Origin: Arthrobacter sp. AQ5-05
Lineage (GTDB): Bacteria > Actinomycetota > Actinomycetes > Actinomycetales > Micrococcaceae
DNA: 64,000 nt
Direction of reading: 5' to 3'
Assembly (NCBI RefSeq): GCF_003287975.1
Contig: NZ_QMKQ01000007.1
Coordinates: 82,516 to 146,515 of the forward strand
Positions 1-9,791 of this stretch are shown in pieces; position 1 is the first letter of the stretch, and each line of letters opens with the position of its first letter. Position numbers and translations under genes: made by a program. The notes beneath the pieces are model-generated. The model was not told the DNA's origin, searched no databases, and saw only the letters and a list, made by a program, of their open reading frames with translations.

Positions 1-218
1 GAGGTGATGCCATCGACCTTGCGCAGCTGGTCATTGGTGGTGGCCACGGTGTTGGTGACCTCGGAAAGCAACGGGGTGGTGCCGTCGGACACTTCCCGCA
101 CGGCGGCGCGCAGCTCGTCGAACACCTTTCCGAGCTTCCAGATGGGGATGGCGAGCAAGGCCACCAGTACGGCGAAGACGCCTGCCGCAATCAGTCCGGC
201 GATATCCGACCCTGTCAT
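1..218 (-). CDS. DUF948-type membrane-anchored protein, 3' end off the window
   Basis: The visible 72 residues start MTGSDIAGLIAAG, continue as one hydrophobic helix (about residues 7-24) and then a hydrophilic, helix-prone segment. This is the layout of DUF948 proteins, small single-pass proteins found beside rpsD and alaS in Micrococcaceae. The ATG at 216-218 follows a GAGG ribosome-binding site. The gene lies downstream of rpsD, separated by a strong terminator, so it probably has its own promoter. The function of the family is unknown. The overlapping plus-strand reading frame at 4-279 is a shadow. Confidence 0.75.
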   Translation of the reverse strand, partial: MTGSDIAGLIAAGVFAVLVALLAIPIWKLGKVFDELRAAVREVSDGTTPLLSEVTNTVATTNDQLRKVDGIT

Positions 219-302
219 GTGCTTTTCCTCTACCGTTGGTGACGTGTGCTTTTCCACCTTACCGAATGGTTGGCGGTAGCACGGAACCGAAACGTCTTGG
301 AT

Positions 303-341
303 AACACGAAGCCCGCGGCGCAGGGCCACGGGCTTCGTGTT
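303..341 (-). terminator. Terminator hairpin after rpsD
   Basis: A perfect 13-bp inverted repeat (303-315 with 329-341, arm AACACGAAGCCCG) with a 13-nt loop lies about 35 nt after the rpsD stop. There is only a short T stretch on the minus strand. It separates rpsD from the DUF948 gene. Confidence 0.75.
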
Positions 342-376
342 GCAAACTGCATTCGTTGGGTGTGAACCCGGTGAAT

Positions 377-1003
377 TTAGCGTGCGTAGTACTCGACGAC
401 GAGGTTCTCTTCGCAGGTTACGGGAACCTCGGAGCGCTTCGGCTTGCGGACGAGCTTGGCCTGAAGGGCCTCGAGCTTGACGTCCAGGTAGGCCGGAACG
501 GCGGGGAGAACATCGCGGTGGGCGCCTGCAGCGGCGATCTGGAACGGGCCCATCTTTTCGCTACGCTCGTGAACGTGGATCAGCTGACCCTCGGACACGC
601 GGAAAGAGGGACGGTCCACGCGGGCACCGTTGACCATGATGTGGCGGTGCACAACCAGCTGGCGGGCCTGGGCGATGGTGCGGGCGAAGCCTGCACGCAG
701 AACCAGGGCATCCAGACGCATTTCCAGCAGGGCAACCAGGTTTTCACCGGTCTGGCCTGCGGTGCGCTTGGCTTCCTCGAAGGCACGGGTCATCTGTGCT
801 TCGCGGATGCCGTACTGGGCGCGCAGACGCTGCTTTTCGCGCAGACGCACTGCGTAGTCGCTGTCCTGCTTCTTGCGGGCACGGCCGTGCTGGCCGGGAC
901 CGTACGGACGACGCTCCATGTACTTTTCAGCTTTGGGGGTCAGAGCAAGGCCGAGGGCTCGCGAGAGGCGAACCTTGCGGCGGGCACGAGTGTTGTTAGC
1001 CAC
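377..1003 (-). CDS. rpsD: 30S ribosomal protein S4
   Basis: Ribosomal protein S4 binds 16S rRNA early in small-subunit assembly and helps decoding fidelity. The 208-residue protein has the standard actinobacterial form: a basic N-terminus (VANNTRARRKVRLSRALG), the PKAEKYMERRPYGPGQHG segment, and an S4 RNA-binding domain around residues 95-160 (MRLDALVLRAGFARTIAQAR). I chose the GTG at 1001-1003 because homologues start at this ANNTRARRK block and an AAGGAC site sits just upstream; a longer in-frame start at 1051 adds 16 unconserved residues. The gene is monocistronic between two terminators. In many bacteria S4 represses its own synthesis, but no such site is evident here. Confidence 0.97.
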   Translation of the reverse strand: MANNTRARRKVRLSRALGLALTPKAEKYMERRPYGPGQHGRARKKQDSDYAVRLREKQRLRAQYGIREAQMTRAFEEAKRTAGQTGENLVALLEMRLDALVLRAGFARTIAQARQLVVHRHIMVNGARVDRPSFRVSEGQLIHVHERSEKMGPFQIAAAGAHRDVLPAVPAYLDVKLEALQAKLVRKPKRSEVPVTCEENLVVEYYAR

Positions 1004-1105
1004 GAGTGTCCTTATCTTTTGTGAGCGGCTGTTATTGGGTCTGGCCTCCATGATGGAGAGTTGTGGGAAACCGCATCCCTAGTCACTACAACTGCCACGG
1101 TGCGC

Positions 1106-1133
1106 ACCGTCCGGAACCGAGGTTCCGGACGGT
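1106..1133 (-). terminator. Terminator hairpin after rarA
   Basis: A 13-bp perfect inverted repeat (arm ACCGTCCGGAACC, 1106-1118 with 1121-1133) sits in the 240-nt gap between rarA and rpsD. No strong T tract is seen. The rpsD promoter must lie between this hairpin and position 1003. Confidence 0.6.
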
Positions 1134-1243
1134 TTGCGGTTGGGCAGCTTGCCAGCCAAGGATCAATCCTACCACCGCACACAAACCCAAAGTGCACGCC
1201 CGGTGGCGGCCTGCCACGTGGGATGCGTCGTCTTCGCGGCGGA

Positions 1244-2881
1244 TTACGGGCGTCGGCGGTCCTTGGCCCGGATGATGCCGCGAATGCGTTCGACGCGTTC
1301 GCCGATCCCGCGCTCTGCGCCGTTGGCGGTGGGCTTGTAGTAGTCCACACCCAGCAGGTCGTCCGGCGCGTACTGCTGGGTGGCCACCGAGTGCGGTGCA
1401 TCGTGCGAATAGATGTACCCCTTGCCGTGGCCCAGCTGCTGGGCGCCGGCGTAGTGGGCGTCGCGCAGGTGCTTGGGCACGCCCCTGCCGCGGCCGGCCC
1501 TGACGTCGGCCACCGCGGCGTTGATGGCGTTGTAGGCGGCGTTGGATTTGGGCGCGGTGGCCAGGTGCACCACGGCGTGTCCCAGAATGAGCCGGGCTTC
1601 GGGCATGCCGATCAGCTGCACCGCCTGGGCGGCGGCCACGGCGGTTTGCAGTGCGGTGGGATCGGCCATGCCGATGTCTTCGGAGGCGCTGATCATGATG
1701 CGCCGGGCGATGAAGCGCGGGTCCTCGCCGGCCTCCAGCATCTTGGCAAGGTAATGCAGTGCGGCGTCCACGTCGGAACCGCGGACCGACTTGATGAAGG
1801 CACTGATGATGTCGTAGTGCTGGTCGCCTGCCTTGTCGTAGCGCTGGACCGCGGCATCCATCGCGCGCTCGGTGTGCTCGATGGTGATGACGATCTGGCC
1901 GGTGCGAGTCAGCGCACCGGTGCCGTCGGCGTCGTCATCGACAGCATCGCTGTCCTGGGTTGCGCCGGTGTCCGGGGCCGCGGCAGGTGGGACTGCGTCC
2001 GCGGGTTCGGCGGCTTCTCCGTCCGCGGGATCCTCGTCGGACCGGGCCTCGGGTGGAGCCGGGGCCGGCATATCGACCGTGTCCTCGGCAGGGACTTCCG
2101 CTGTGTCTTCCGTGCGGGCGGCCTGCAGCAATTTGGCGCGCTTGGCCAGCAGTCCGTGGGCCTCGGCGGCGCTCCAGGCCACGCCTGCCGCCGCTTCCAG
2201 GGCCGTCAGCGCGCGGCGGGCATCGCCCCCGGCCATCCGTACGAGGTGGTCCAGGGCGCCCGGGTCCAGGACCAGCTCGTCGTTGAAGCCGCGCACGTCG
2301 GCAAGGGCGCGGGTGATCAGCGCGGCGATGTCTCCCTCTTCCAGGGGACGCAGCGTCAGGAGCAGGGAGCGCGAAAGCAACGGGGAGACGACCGAGAAGG
2401 ACGGGTTTTCCGTGGTGGCGGCGACCAGCACGACCCAGCGGTTCTCCACCCCGGGAAGCAGCGCGTCCTGCTGTGCCTTGTTGAAGCGGTGGATCTCGTC
2501 GAGGAAGAGCACGGTGGTGAAGCCGCGCAGGTCGCGATCCTCGAGCGCCTGGTCCATGACGCGGCGGACGTCCTTGACGCCGGCGGTGATGGCGCTGAGC
2601 TCCACGAAGCGGCGGCCCGGGGACCGGGCGATCACGTGGGCGATGGTTGTCTTTCCGGTGCCGGGAGGGCCCCAGAGGATGATGCTGGAGGGGCCGGACG
2701 GGCCCGGCCCGTCGATGCCGGCCAGTTGCCGCAGCGGCGACCCCGCCTTGAGCAGGTGTTGCTGGCCGACGAGCTCCTCGACCGAGCGGGGGCGCATGCG
2801 CACGGCCAGGGGTGCGCGCGGACGCACATGTTCTTCGTCGTTTTCCTCGTCGTCACCCAAGGCACTGAGCAGATCGTTCAC
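1244..2881 (-). CDS. rarA: Replication-associated recombination protein A (RarA/MgsA), AAA+ ATPase
   Basis: RarA is a clamp-loader-like AAA+ ATPase that acts at stalled replication forks. In the 545-residue protein, Walker A (GPPGTGKT) is at 71-78, Walker B (LFLDEIHRF) around 125-133, and sensor and arginine-finger segments follow (ATTENP; LLSR). The C-terminal MgsA part starts near residue 326 ([18 protein letters not shown]) and includes the conserved [13 protein letters not shown] and [13 protein letters not shown] blocks. Family members are usually about 430-450 residues. The excess is an acidic Ala/Pro-rich insert at about 251-325 between the AAA+ lid and the C-terminal domain. The ATG start gives the conserved N-terminus. 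The gene stands alone between rpsD and the HNH gene. Confidence 0.95.
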   Translation of the reverse strand: MNDLLSALGDDEENDEEHVRPRAPLAVRMRPRSVEELVGQQHLLKAGSPLRQLAGIDGPGPSGPSSIILWGPPGTGKTTIAHVIARSPGRRFVELSAITAGVKDVRRVMDQALEDRDLRGFTTVLFLDEIHRFNKAQQDALLPGVENRWVVLVAATTENPSFSVVSPLLSRSLLLTLRPLEEGDIAALITRALADVRGFNDELVLDPGALDHLVRMAGGDARRALTALEAAAGVAWSAAEAHGLLAKRAKLLQAARTEDTAEVPAEDTVDMPAPAPPEARSDEDPADGEAAEPADAVPPAAAPDTGATQDSDAVDDDADGTGALTRTGQIVITIEHTERAMDAAVQRYDKAGDQHYDIISAFIKSVRGSDVDAALHYLAKMLEAGEDPRFIARRIMISASEDIGMADPTALQTAVAAAQAVQLIGMPEARLILGHAVVHLATAPKSNAAYNAINAAVADVRAGRGRGVPKHLRDAHYAGAQQLGHGKGYIYSHDAPHSVATQQYAPDDLLGVDYYKPTANGAERGIGERVERIRGIIRAKDRRRP

Positions 2882-3151
2882 TCCCCCAGCCTAGTTGAGC
2901 ATCCGGGTGCCTGCTTCCAGTGTTGCCGACGCGGTAGTTTGCCGCTTCGCCGACGCGCCCGGACACCGTCTCGGCGTGCCAGTACTGCGGGCCCGTGTCT
3001 CGGCGGTTCACCCGCGGGTCGGGTCATCGGAGCGCGGCCGGAATGATGGTGGCCCGGGTGCTGTCGTGGTGTCGAGCCGTTGGGGCATGGGGGCGACCCC
3101 GCCGGCGGGAAGACAGCACCCGGGAGCTTGGTGTGGGACTGCGGGCTGGTT

Positions 3152-5092
3152 CTAGCAACGGCGTGTTCCTGGCGCCACCTCGAAGAGCGGCGCTTGGTAG
3201 CCTGCGGTGCGCAGCTCGGGGTGCCAGTAAAGGTTTCGTTGCGGTGCGCCGTGTGGCTGACCGGCTATTTCAACGACGTACGGCACGCCATTGATCGATC
3301 TGAGTTTGATCAGCCCGGCATGCACCTGCAAATGATGGTACTCACAGAGCATTGCCGAATTTTCCACGCTTGTTGGGCCGCCTTCGCTCCAGGGAATCAC
3401 ATGGTGGCATTCGGACATGGACGCCGGATGCTTGCACCCGGGGATGATGCAGCCGCGATCACGGATGGCGATGGCCCGGCGCTGGGCCCTGGTGAAGCCG
3501 CGGAGCTCGCGGCCCAGGTCCAGGACGGCGCCTTCGTCTCCCATGACCGCCGGCAGGATGTCTCCGTTGCAGGCGAGCCTCCGGACGTTGGCCGCTGAGA
3601 TGGGCCGGTTGTGGTCGGTCAGTCCGGCTTCCTCGCATTGCCCGAGCAGGCTGCGGTAGCCGATCAGCACACCGATCTTCACGCGCATCCCGCCGGATGC
3701 GGCGATGTCGGTTCCGTTCATGGCCCCTGCACATGCAGCGATCAGCGCATCGAGCAATATCTGGGGGCTGGTGCGTGGATCTTGGCTGGTGAGCTGTTCC
3801 AGGCCCGAACCGTCCGGAGGCAGGCCGCAGGCGAACTCGCTGAGCGGAATTTGTGAGCCACTGGCACCCGCTGGCGTGGCCCATTCCGGGGCGGGGGTCC
3901 CGGCCGGGGAAAAGGTCGGAGTTCCGGAGGGCGAAGGGTAGAAGGTCCCTGGCTGCCGGGTTTCGCCTGTGGTGCCTTCACCGGCGGCTGCGCTCGGCGG
4001 GGCTTCCGTCGCCGGGTCCGGGTCCGGGTTTGCGGGAACCTTGGACGGGGTTCCGTCGCTGGTGTCGGGATCCAGCTCCTCGGGACACTGCTCCTGGCCT
4101 GCTTCGGGCCGGGGATCGCCTGCCGGATCTTGGCCGTCGACGGGGCCGGTCGGCACGCTCGGCATGGTCGGGAACCCGCCGGACGGGGGCCGATGGGTGG
4201 TGGAGGCGGAGAACGGTGGGGACTTCGTCGAGCGTGGATTGGTCCAAGCCTCGCAGAAGGAGAAGAGCACCTCGGAGTCCTCGGGGTCGCAGCGCAGCAG
4301 GTACTCGTCACTGCCGTCGCGGAAGCCGCGGTAGAACAATCCGCGCCGGGCACGGATTTCCTCGTCGCTGATGGGTGTGCCGTTTTCGGCCAGGAAGCCG
4401 CCCCAGTCACGCAGTGCCTGGCCGCAGGTCTTCGGGTCTCCGGTCCTGGCTTCGTGGGCCAGGGAGCCCTCGATGGCGGTGTTCACGTTTTCGGCGTCGG
4501 GCCGGGTCTTGATGCGTGGCTGCATGGACTCGAGCTGCCCTGCCATCGAGGCGAGGTTGGCGACGTCCGCGCTTCCGTCGGATGCCGCCTTGGCGAGGAT
4601 CGGGTAGCTGGGGGCCGGTGGTGCTTCGTCGCTGCCCGCAGCGGGCGAGGCTACCAAGAGCTTGGATCCGTTGATCCGTCGGCGGGCTTCGCTGGTGGAA
4701 ATGTGCAAGTGGGCCTGCATGTAGGCCTGGGTGTTGCGATGCGGGGCCATGCCCTGGCGCAGTTCCCCGGCTGGGATGCCCGCGGTTCCGTCGGCCAACG
4801 GGCCGGGCTGCGCGACGAGTTGGTCGATGTGCTGGGCGGTGACCGGGTCCAGCCGGTGGACCTCGGCCGCGTCGGCTCGCCGGGTGATGAGCAGTTGGGC
4901 GTAGGCGATGGCCCGGTGGCTGCGCTCAACCAGGCCCATCATGGCCGCGGCCGCGGCTGCATCCAGCGGCACCAAGGCCAGCTGCCCGGTGGCGGCGGAC
5001 AGGGCAAGAGCCGCGGCGGCCAGTTGCTGGCCAAGTTCCGCGGTGCCCATCTGCCCTGTCCGGGGCGCGGATAGTGATGTGCCCATGTGCAC
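3152..5092 (-). CDS. DUF222 / HNH endonuclease domain protein (13E12 repeat family)
   Basis: The 646-residue protein has an N-terminal alpha-helical DUF222 region (about 45-290, with HLHISTSEARRRI), a Pro/Gly/Thr-rich low-complexity linker (about 295-420), and a C-terminal HNH nuclease domain (about 545-605). The HNH part shows RDRGCIIPGCKHPAS, ECHHVIPWSEGG, and a final HH pair with Cys residues that would bind zinc. Such proteins occur in many copies in Micrococcaceae and mycobacterial genomes; their role is not established, though mobility or a homing-like nuclease is often suggested. Two candidate starts (residues 1 and 3) are close together. The gene is divergent from dtd and has no operon partner. 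Confidence 0.88.
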   Translation of the reverse strand: MHMGTSLSAPRTGQMGTAELGQQLAAAALALSAATGQLALVPLDAAAAAAMMGLVERSHRAIAYAQLLITRRADAAEVHRLDPVTAQHIDQLVAQPGPLADGTAGIPAGELRQGMAPHRNTQAYMQAHLHISTSEARRRINGSKLLVASPAAGSDEAPPAPSYPILAKAASDGSADVANLASMAGQLESMQPRIKTRPDAENVNTAIEGSLAHEARTGDPKTCGQALRDWGGFLAENGTPISDEEIRARRGLFYRGFRDGSDEYLLRCDPEDSEVLFSFCEAWTNPRSTKSPPFSASTTHRPPSGGFPTMPSVPTGPVDGQDPAGDPRPEAGQEQCPEELDPDTSDGTPSKVPANPDPDPATEAPPSAAAGEGTTGETRQPGTFYPSPSGTPTFSPAGTPAPEWATPAGASGSQIPLSEFACGLPPDGSGLEQLTSQDPRTSPQILLDALIAACAGAMNGTDIAASGGMRVKIGVLIGYRSLLGQCEEAGLTDHNRPISAANVRRLACNGDILPAVMGDEGAVLDLGRELRGFTRAQRRAIAIRDRGCIIPGCKHPASMSECHHVIPWSEGGPTSVENSAMLCEYHHLQVHAGLIKLRSINGVPYVVEIAGQPHGAPQRNLYWHPELRTAGYQAPLFEVAPGTRRC

Positions 5093-5302
5093 GAGTCTGC
5101 GCCTTGGGGGGTGCTTCCGCCTCCGAAAGGCGCCAATTGTGCGGGGAAGTGGGCGGGTGTCCCCAGGCCGGTCTCAAATGGGTGGACGGGGGCGCGAATC
5201 GGTAGAGTCGATACGTCCGTGCTCGAGCGGGTGGCACATGGTGCCGCCGTGGCGGGCCCTGACGTGAAGAACCAAAAGACGTGAAGAAGCAAAGGTGGAT
5301 GC

Positions 5303-5743
5303 ATGAAGGCAGTGTTGCAGGTGGTTTCCCGGGCCTCGGTCGAGGTCGAGGGATCGGTCGTCGGGAAGATCGACGGGCCCGGCCTGGTGGTGTTGCTGGG
5401 CGTGACCCATGGCGACTCCCCGGCACTGGCGGCGAAGCTGGCCGCGAAGGTGTGGCGGCTGCGGATGCTCGAGGGCGAGAAGTCGTGCGAGGACCTGGCC
5501 GCCCCGCTGCTGGTGGTCAGCCAGTTCACGCTCTACGGGGATGTGCGCAAGGGGCGCCGGCCGGGATGGACGAATGCGGCTCCGGGCGCGGTGAGCGAGC
5601 CGCTATATGAGGAGTTCATGGCGCAGCTGCGCGCGCTGGGTGCGCACGTGGAGTCGGGCGTGTTCGGGGCGATGATGGAGCTGTCGCTGGTGAACTCGGG
5701 TCCGTACACGCTCATCGTCGACACCGACGAGCTGCCGGGCTAG
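5303..5743 (+). CDS. dtd: D-aminoacyl-tRNA deacylase
   Basis: DTD removes D-amino acids (and glycine mischarged on tRNA-Ala) from tRNAs. The 146-residue protein is the normal size and has both active-site motifs: SQFTLYG at 73-79 and the Gly-cisPro motif NSGPYT at 131-136. The ATG is preceded by an AAAGGTGG ribosome-binding site. It lies alone on the plus strand between the HNH gene and the HAAS membrane protein gene, whose 3' end converges on it with a 29-nt gap. Confidence 0.96.
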   Translation: MKAVLQVVSRASVEVEGSVVGKIDGPGLVVLLGVTHGDSPALAAKLAAKVWRLRMLEGEKSCEDLAAPLLVVSQFTLYGDVRKGRRPGWTNAAPGAVSEPLYEEFMAQLRALGAHVESGVFGAMMELSLVNSGPYTLIVDTDELPG

Positions 5744-5772
5744 GTTTCGCCGGGCGACCCGTTGGCAAACGA

Positions 5773-6885
5773 TCAGTCCTCGTCGTTGCCGGCCAGGGTG
5801 CGGGCATCGGCGCGGCGTTCGTGCTGGCGCGCGGTGGCTTCGGCATTGATCCGGGTCGGGCGCCAGGAAAACACCACCATGACGGCCAGGCAAAGCCACA
5901 TCGCGGACTGGATGAGAAGCCAGGCGGTGACCGGGCCCTCGAGGTAGGCGGCACCGATGGTGAACCCGAAAAACGCAACAATCAGGCTGAATCCGGCACG
6001 GCGCAACAGGATTCCGCGCTTGGGGACCGTGCGTTCGGCCGCGGCAAGCTGCGCGGCAAAAAGCTCAACGTTGCCGAACTCCTCCGAGGCGGTCCCGGAG
6101 GTGGATTGGGCGCGGTGTCCCCTGGCCTCGGCCAGGGCCCGCGCGGCTTGGTCGCGGGTGAAGAGGTAGCGGCCGCGGAGCAGGTTTGAGGCGCGGGTGA
6201 AGTACCGCTCGTCATCCCAGACGGCATCGTCGACCAGCTCCCGGTCCTTGCCCTGGGGCAGCTTGAACCCGATGGCCCCGAGGACCAGGCCAGCGATCGG
6301 CATCGCCCAGTTGGGCGGTCCCTCCGGCTCGAAACCGCCCAGGAACACCATCAACGCGATGGTTCCGGCGACCCCGGCCAGGACTCCCGCCCAGATCGCC
6401 CACGGCGCCCGCAGGTTTCCGCGGGTGCGCAGCAGCCAACCCCAGACCCCGATGGCCGTGAGCACGAAGAGCAAGGGGAAGAGCAGCAGGACCGGGCCCG
6501 CGAAGCTGTCTTCGCCCCAGCCGTCGGCGAATCCGGTCCAGATCCCGAGCACCACCAGCAGCATTCCCAGGCCGGCGAGCAGGGCCGTGAATGCACCGGC
6601 GGCATTGCGGAAGGGCAGGGCGCCTTCCAGCACCTGGGTCGCGGCGCGGTTGCGCCGACCCACGCCACGCCCGTAGTCGACGGGGCCGCCGAAGAGCTCT
6701 TCGGCGCCTTGCCCGCTGGAGGCCATGGACTCGCGCACCAGCGCCAGCTCCTTGGTGATGGCGGCCTCCGGTGCATCGGCGAAGAACATGGCTCCCGCTG
6801 CGAGGTTGGCCCAGTCGCGCTGGGATTCGGGCCAGAGCTCGACCTCTGCGCCCCAAGCGGTGTCGTTGCCGTGCGTTGCGCTCAT
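5773..6885 (-). CDS. PadR-associated membrane protein with HAAS-like N-terminus
   Basis: The 370-residue protein begins with a soluble helical region. The segment at about 45-65 (ITKELALVRESMASSGQGAEELFGGP) resembles HAAS/DUF1700 domains, which are usually encoded next to PadR regulators. It continues with about six or seven hydrophobic segments (near 95-120, 130-150, 165-185, 195-210 and two in the C-terminal third). The ATG at 6883-6885 follows a GGAGGA site; the frame is open further upstream but that part is not protein-like. It lies 70 nt downstream of the padR gene on the same strand, as expected for a PadR-controlled pair. Its biochemical role is unknown. Confidence 0.75.
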   Translation of the reverse strand: MSATHGNDTAWGAEVELWPESQRDWANLAAGAMFFADAPEAAITKELALVRESMASSGQGAEELFGGPVDYGRGVGRRNRAATQVLEGALPFRNAAGAFTALLAGLGMLLVVLGIWTGFADGWGEDSFAGPVLLLFPLLFVLTAIGVWGWLLRTRGNLRAPWAIWAGVLAGVAGTIALMVFLGGFEPEGPPNWAMPIAGLVLGAIGFKLPQGKDRELVDDAVWDDERYFTRASNLLRGRYLFTRDQAARALAEARGHRAQSTSGTASEEFGNVELFAAQLAAAERTVPKRGILLRRAGFSLIVAFFGFTIGAAYLEGPVTAWLLIQSAMWLCLAVMVVFSWRPTRINAEATARQHERRADARTLAGNDED

Positions 6886-6955
6886 GCCGGTCCTCCATCG
6901 TCGATTCCTGCGTTTTTTCCGGATCCCGTCGTGGATCCCGGGCGGGTTGGCCGGA

Positions 6956-7282
6956 TCATGCGCGCAGCACCGCTTCCTGGAAGAAGGCCCAGAGCTCGCG
7001 CTGGGATGCCAGGTGGCCGCGGCCGGTTCCGGTGAGCGTGTAGACCTTGCGCCCCGGTGCCCCGTCGCCGTCCTCCCAGGTGCTCTCCATGTACCCGGCG
7101 GCCTCAAGCTTGACCAGGGCAGGGTAGAGCGTGGCGCCCTTGATGGGCGAGAACCCGCGGGCCTCCAGGATCTGGCCGAGGGCGTAGCCGTGGTTGGGGC
7201 CCGCCTCCAGCGCGTCGAGCAGGCTCAGCGGCAGCAGCGCGCGTTGCCAGGTGCCGGGGAATTCCTTGCCGCCCCCTAGCAT
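6956..7282 (-). CDS. PadR-family transcriptional regulator
   Basis: The 108-residue winged-helix protein has the PadR hallmark: LLPLSLLDALEAGPNHGYALGQIL, then GATLYPALVKLEAAGYMES and the wing GRKVYTLTGTG. PadR proteins repress nearby genes and respond to small molecules or stress. The following gene encodes a HAAS-like membrane protein, a usual partner, so the two probably form one autoregulated operon. The AT-rich stretch upstream (about 7425-7500) is the likely control region. Confidence 0.88.
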   Translation of the reverse strand: MLGGGKEFPGTWQRALLPLSLLDALEAGPNHGYALGQILEARGFSPIKGATLYPALVKLEAAGYMESTWEDGDGAPGRKVYTLTGTGRGHLASQRELWAFFQEAVLRA

Positions 7283-7714
7283 GGCCGCTCCCCCGTTTCC
7301 GGGAGGCGCCGGTGGCCCGGGCGGGACGTCGGGTGGCCGCCGTGCGGCTGGTTTGGGGTCGTGATGTCGTGGCCTTCCCTGAAGGGTGCGTATCGTGGGG
7401 AACGCACGTCGCGAAAATCCGGACTAAGTCAAAAATCGATCTAGATATAAAACAATACCAAGGTTGTGCACATTTGGCGAAGTTTTTCTACGATCGGTTT
7501 GTGGCCAACGCCACGCGCCCGAATCCCGGCGGCCGCGACCTACCTGCCGACAGGCCCAGCCCTGGGTCGGTTCCCGGCGGGCGGGCCAGCGACACAGCGG
7601 ACGCAAGGCTGTTGCAGGATGGCGCCGGTGCGCGCGTCCCCTCCCAGCTCCCCCGGACCAAGACTTGGGCGGGGCCCCTCGGGCCGGCACATGGGACTTG
7701 GCACCGGACATGCA
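7283..7714. other. Intergenic region with an AT-rich patch upstream of padR
   Basis: There is no convincing gene in this 430-nt gap. The segment 7425-7500 is clearly AT-rich in a GC-rich neighbourhood and contains the 8-bp palindrome ATCTAGAT (7439-7446). It probably holds the padR promoter and operator, but I cannot place -35 and -10 boxes with confidence. Confidence 0.4.
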
Positions 7715-7752
7715 CATGGGGGCGCCCACCGGGAATGGTGGACGCCCCCATG
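7715..7752 (-). terminator. Terminator hairpin after aspS
   Basis: An inverted repeat of 16 bp with one mismatch (7715-7730 with 7737-7752, outer arm CATGGGGGCG) and a 6-nt loop lies 27 nt after the aspS stop. There is no T tract. Confidence 0.65.
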
Positions 7753-7778
7753 AAACCGCCCGAAGGCGGTGGGTGGAA

Positions 7779-9581
7779 CTACTTCGCGTCGGCAGTGGCC
7801 GGCTCGTTGGACTCGGCCTTCTTGGGCTCGGGCTTCGAGTCGACTCCGGCTTCCTTGCGCTGCTGCGCGGTGATCGGCGCCGGGGCACTGGTCAGCGGGT
7901 CGAAGCCGCCGCCGGTCTTCGGGAAGGCGATGACGTCGCGGATCGAGTCCGAGCCGGTGAGCAGCTGCAGCACGCGGTCCCAGCCGAAGGCGATGCCTCC
8001 GTGCGGCGGGGCGCCGTACTTGAAGCCCTCGAGCAGGAAGCCGAACTTCTCCTGGGCGGCTTCCTCGTCGATGCCCATCATCTTGAACACGCGCTGCTGC
8101 AGCTCGGCCTGGTGGATACGGATCGAGCCGCCACCGATTTCGTTGCCGTTGCACACGATGTCGTAGGCGTAGGCCAGCGCATTTTCCGGATCCGTGTCGA
8201 AGGTGTCCATGAATTCGGGCTTCGGGGAGGTGAACGCGTGGTGCACGGCGGTCCATGCGCCGGTGCCCACGGCCACGTCGCCCGAGGCTACCGCCGCGGC
8301 GGCGGGCTCGAACATCGGTGCGTCGACGACCCACACGAAGGCCCAGTCGCCGTCCTTGATCAAGCCGGTGCGGTGGCCGATTTCCACGCGGGCGGCACCG
8401 AGCAGGGCACGGGCCTCGCTCTTGGCACCCGCGGCAAAGAAGATGCAGTCGCCCGGCTTGGCTCCGGTGGCCTCGGCCAGGCCGGCGCGCTCGGCATCGG
8501 TCAGGTTCTTGGCGACCGGGCCGGCGAGCTCGCCGTCCTCCTTGTAGAGCACGTACGCCAGTCCCTTGTGCCCGCGCTGCTTGGCGAATTCCTGCCAGCC
8601 ATCCAGGGTGCGGCGCGGCTGGGAGGCGCCTCCGGGCATGACCACGGCACCGACGTGCGGGGCCTTGAAGACACCGAAGCCGGTGTCCTTGAAGAACTCG
8701 GTCATGTCGGTCAGCTCGAGGCCGAAGCGCATATCCGGCTTGTCCGAACCGTACTTGGCCATGGCCTCGTGGTAGGTGATGCGGGCGATCGGCGTGGGGA
8801 TCTCGACGTCGATCAGCCTCCACAATTCCTTCACCAGGGCTTCGCCCAGGGCGATGATGTCATCCTGCTCGACGAAGGACGCCTCGATGTCCAGCTGGGT
8901 GAATTCCGGCTGGCGGTCGGCGCGGAAGTCCTCGTCGCGGTAGCAGCGGGCGATCTGGTAGTACTTCTCGAACCCGCCGACCTGCAAAAGCTGCTTGAAC
9001 AGCTGCGGGGACTGCGGCAGCGCGTACCAGGAACCCGGTGCCAGACGTGCCGGAACCAGGAAGTCGCGGGCGCCCTCCGGGGTGGAGCGGGTCAGCGTCG
9101 GGGTCTCGATCTCGCAGTAGCCGTCCTCGTGCAGCAGGTTGCGGGCCACGCGGTTTGCCTCGGAGCGCAGGCGGATGTTGCGGTTCGGGGTGGGGCGGCG
9201 CAAGTCGAGGTAGCGGTGGCGTAGGCGCGCCTCCTCGCCGACCTCGACGTGCTCGTCGATCTGGAAGGGCAGCGGCGCGGCGGTGTTCAGCACCACCACG
9301 GTCTCGGCGATGACCTCGATCTGCCCGGTGGCCAGTGCGGGGTTCTCGTTGCCCTCGGGGCGGCGTTCGACCTTGCCGGTGATCTGCAGGACGAATTCGT
9401 TGCGCAGCGGGTGGAAGACTTCTTCCTCGCGCACCACGACCTGGGCGAAGCCCGAGGCGTCGCGCAGGTCAAGGAAGGCGACCCCGCCGTGGTCGCGGCG
9501 GCGTGCCACCCAACCGGTGAGGGTAACGGTTTCTCCGATGTGCTCGGCGTTCAAGGTGCCGAGCTGATGAGTGCGTAGCAC
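7779..9581 (-). CDS. aspS: Aspartyl-tRNA synthetase (bacterial type)
   Basis: AspS charges tRNA-Asp. The 600-residue protein has the bacterial architecture: an N-terminal OB-fold anticodon domain (about 1-110, [19 protein letters not shown]), a class II catalytic core with motif 2 ([19 protein letters not shown]), the GAD insertion domain (about 310-415), and motif 3 ([11 protein letters not shown]). The start codon is GTG (9579-9581) with an AAAGGAA site upstream. The C-terminal 30 residues are Lys/Glu/Ala-rich. Whether it also charges tRNA-Asn cannot be decided here. It lies downstream of hisS (about 210-nt gap), as in many actinobacteria. Confidence 0.97.
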   Translation of the reverse strand: MLRTHQLGTLNAEHIGETVTLTGWVARRRDHGGVAFLDLRDASGFAQVVVREEEVFHPLRNEFVLQITGKVERRPEGNENPALATGQIEVIAETVVVLNTAAPLPFQIDEHVEVGEEARLRHRYLDLRRPTPNRNIRLRSEANRVARNLLHEDGYCEIETPTLTRSTPEGARDFLVPARLAPGSWYALPQSPQLFKQLLQVGGFEKYYQIARCYRDEDFRADRQPEFTQLDIEASFVEQDDIIALGEALVKELWRLIDVEIPTPIARITYHEAMAKYGSDKPDMRFGLELTDMTEFFKDTGFGVFKAPHVGAVVMPGGASQPRRTLDGWQEFAKQRGHKGLAYVLYKEDGELAGPVAKNLTDAERAGLAEATGAKPGDCIFFAAGAKSEARALLGAARVEIGHRTGLIKDGDWAFVWVVDAPMFEPAAAAVASGDVAVGTGAWTAVHHAFTSPKPEFMDTFDTDPENALAYAYDIVCNGNEIGGGSIRIHQAELQQRVFKMMGIDEEAAQEKFGFLLEGFKYGAPPHGGIAFGWDRVLQLLTGSDSIRDVIAFPKTGGGFDPLTSAPAPITAQQRKEAGVDSKPEPKKAESNEPATADAK

Positions 9582-9791
9582 TGCATTCCTTTCTACAAAG
9601 GTGCGAATTTCCGCGGGTGTCCCGAAGGCTGTGTGACGCCGGTGGCGCGTGGGGTTTCGGTGCGGAAAAGGGAAGAATCTATGTGCGAGTTTACCGGCAG
9701 CGGTGCACCCGCGGCACCGGAACCCCCGCGGTTGTGCCCTGACTCACGTGCGGGGCGCGCCGGGAAGGGATCCGGTGGCGTGTTTTGGCCG

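Noticed and set aside
4..279. A 91-residue plus-strand frame at the left edge
   Set aside because: The opposite strand gives a start with a ribosome-binding site and a DUF948-like protein.
1061..3046. A 661-codon plus-strand open frame opposite rarA
   Set aside because: It is a high-GC shadow of rarA, with low-complexity composition, and no family similarity.
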